In this document: piece by piece, positions 62,602 to 64,000 of the stretch
Numbering within the stretch: position 1 is the stretch's first letter
Layout of the letters: each line of letters begins with the position of its first letter
Assembly: GCA_029977705.1 (NCBI GenBank)
Contig: JAPOKJ010000006.1
Span: 1-64,000, forward strand
Reading direction: 5' to 3'
Length of the DNA stretch: 64,000 nucleotides
Source of the DNA: Burkholderiales bacterium
Lineage (GTDB): Bacteria; Pseudomonadota; Gammaproteobacteria; Burkholderiales; Burkholderiaceae_E
Position numbers and translations under genes: made by a program
Notes under the pieces: generated by a model
Told to the model about the DNA's origin: nothing
The model's database searches: none
The model's input: the letters and a program-made list of their open reading frames with translations, nothing else

Positions 62602-64000
62602 GTGAGCTCGAGTTACGCCGTCTACAAGCGCCTGCTGGGCTACACCCGGCCTTACCGGATCGCCTTTGTCGTGGCCATCGCGGCCATGGTGGTGGCGGCA
62701 CTCACCGAGCCGCTGTTCCCGGCCCTGCTGCGCCCCCTGCTGGACAATGGTTTCGTCAACAAGACCGGGTTTCCGCTCTGGTTTGTGCCGGCCGCCCTGA
62801 TCGGCATGTTTGCCGTGCGCGGCATCGCCACCTTCGTGAGCAGCTATGCGATGAACTGGCTCGCCAACAAGATGCTGATCGATCTGCGTTGCCAGATGTT
62901 CGAGCGCATGCTGCGCCTGCCGGCGACCGATTTCCAGCGCGATGCCTCGGGCCTGCTGATCTCCAGGATCGTCTTCGAAGTGGGCAATGTCACGCAGGCG
63001 GCCACCAAGACGGTCACGGTGGTGGTGAAGGACAGCCTGATCGTGCTCAGCCTGCTCGGCTGGTTGCTCTACCTGAACTGGAAGCTGACCCTGATCGTGC
63101 TGGTGCTGGTGCCGGTCATGGCGCTGATCATCCGCGCCTACAGCAAGCGCATGCACCACCTGAATCGTTCCAGCCTCGAGTCCACCGGCGAGTTGACGCG
63201 GGTGGTCAACGAAGCAGTGTCGGGCTACAAGGAAATCAAGGTCTTCGGGGCCTTTGGTCAGGTGCAGGGAGGCTTTCGCCGCACCATCGACCAGTTGCGT
63301 CGCTATGCGATGCGCATCACGGTGGCCAGCAGTGCGACGGCGCCCATCACCCAGACCCTGGCGGCCGCGGCGGTGGCATGCGTCGTCACCATCGCGATGT
63401 TGCAGACCCAGCGCAACGAGACCACGGTGGGCGGCTTCGTGTCATTCATCACCGCCATGCTGATGCTGCTGGCGCCGCTCAAGCACCTGGCCGACATCAA
63501 TGAGCAATTGCAGCGCGGCATCGCAGCCGCCGAGGGCGTGTTTGCGCTCCTGGACCGGCCGATCGAGGCTGAGACCTCATCCACTGCCTTGGGTCCGGTA
63601 CGTGGCGCCATCCGCTTCGAGCAGGTGGGCTTTCGCTACGAGGGCAGCGAACAGGCCTCGCTGCACGACCTGTCGCTCGACATCCGGCCCAACGAGGTGC
63701 TGGCCCTGGTGGGTGAATCCGGCGGCGGCAAGACCACCCTGGTCAGCCTGATTCCGCGCCTGCTGACGCCGAGCAGCGGACGCATTCTCATCGATGGCAT
63801 TGATGCGGCATCGGTGTCGCTCGAGAGCCTGCGCGCACAGATGGCGCTGGTCTCCCAGGACACCATGCTGTTCAATGAATCGGTGCGCTACAACCTGTGC
63901 CTGGGCATGGCCCGGCCGCATGATGATGCGGCCCTGTGGCGCGTGCTCGAGGAGGTCGAGCTCAAAGAGGCGGTCGAGCAATTGCCCGGCCAGCTCGATG
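62602..64000 (+). CDS. msbA: Lipid A export ABC transporter ATP-binding/permease MsbA, C-terminus missing
   Basis: 466 codons visible; the gene runs off the right edge. The membrane domain (about 1-320) has six helices and contains TEPLFPALLRPLLDNGF, the MsbA-type opening, and EAVSGYKEIKVFGAF. The nucleotide-binding domain has Walker A GESGGGKTT at about 371-379 and the Q-loop ALVSQDTMLFNESVRYN. The signature and Walker B motifs lie beyond the window. GTG 62602 is the first plausible start; no ribosome-binding site is obvious. It flips lipid A-core across the inner membrane, consistent with the waaC neighbour. Confidence 0.92.
   Translation, partial: MSSSYAVYKRLLGYTRPYRIAFVVAIAAMVVAALTEPLFPALLRPLLDNGFVNKTGFPLWFVPAALIGMFAVRGIATFVSSYAMNWLANKMLIDLRCQMFERMLRLPATDFQRDASGLLISRIVFEVGNVTQAATKTVTVVVKDSLIVLSLLGWLLYLNWKLTLIVLVLVPVMALIIRAYSKRMHHLNRSSLESTGELTRVVNEAVSGYKEIKVFGAFGQVQGGFRRTIDQLRRYAMRITVASSATAPITQTLAAAAVACVVTIAMLQTQRNETTVGGFVSFITAMLMLLAPLKHLADINEQLQRGIAAAEGVFALLDRPIEAETSSTALGPVRGAIRFEQVGFRYEGSEQASLHDLSLDIRPNEVLALVGESGGGKTTLVSLIPRLLTPSSGRILIDGIDAASVSLESLRAQMALVSQDTMLFNESVRYNLCLGMARPHDDAALWRVLEEVELKEAVEQLPGQLD

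Overview
The window is G+C-rich (about two thirds by eye) and densely coded. It reads as chromosomal DNA of a betaproteobacterium, most likely Burkholderiales. The reasons are the Bug-type (TctC) orphan binding proteins with Tat-like leaders, the paired DctPQM TRAP transporters, an MdtABC-OMF pump, and the backbone run dnaE - DUF4254 - waaC - 2OG oxygenase - msbA. I saw no tRNA, rRNA, insertion sequence, integrase or CRISPR array, and no clear pseudogene. The species cannot be named from sequence alone.

Layout. (1) 1-18.1 kb is a catabolic region. A minus-strand operon holds a Rieske oxygenase alpha subunit, a beta subunit with a histone-H1-like tail, a LivK-type binding protein and the start of an enoyl-CoA hydratase. 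Divergent from it run an FGly-type arylsulfatase, a Bug protein, a hotdog thioesterase and a thiolase, closed by a good terminator. After a MaoC-like gene comes a second plus-strand operon: opine-dehydrogenase-like protein, 3-hydroxyacyl-CoA dehydrogenase, TRAP DctP-Q-M, a stand-alone V4R protein, and a second Rieske alpha/beta pair. (2) 18.1-25.6 kb holds a MarR regulator, an SdsA1-like alkylsulfatase lipoprotein, another Bug protein, an NHL-repeat lipoprotein, a second thiolase and 4-hydroxyphenylpyruvate dioxygenase. (3) 25.7-35.2 kb is a four-gene mdtA-mdtB-mdtC-OMF efflux operon with ATGA overlaps. (4) 35.3-46.1 kb holds an acyl-CoA ligase and a SnoaL-like protein, then a long minus operon: TRAP Q-M-P, a divergent shikimate-dehydrogenase-like protein, acyl-CoA ligase, crotonase, HAD phosphatase, DUF3237 and PhyH. 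(5) 46.2-64 kb is mostly backbone: panE-like, nudC, a DnaQ/GIY-YIG fusion, an RhlE-type helicase, gluQ, LysR/pirin/flavodoxin, HAD phosphatase, trhO, dnaE, DUF4254, waaC, a 2OG oxygenase and msbA (cut by the right edge).

The accessory part looks built to import small organic acids or sulfate esters (five binding proteins of three transporter classes), remove sulfate (two unrelated sulfatases), hydroxylate rings (two Rieske alpha/beta pairs) and degrade the products as CoA thioesters. The substrates are not determinable here. No ferredoxin or reductase gene for the oxygenases lies in the window.

The most unusual observations are: the lysine/alanine-rich tail fused to an oxygenase beta subunit; a 69-nt in-frame insertion in mdtB made of consecutive DNA hairpins, one with a 19-bp stem; a Spy/CpxP-like 11-residue TPEQ repeat on the MdtA tail; a V4R protein encoded with a TRAP transporter and a dioxygenase; an AroE-like enzyme with an altered substrate motif; and a group of probable leaderless promoters around dnaE.
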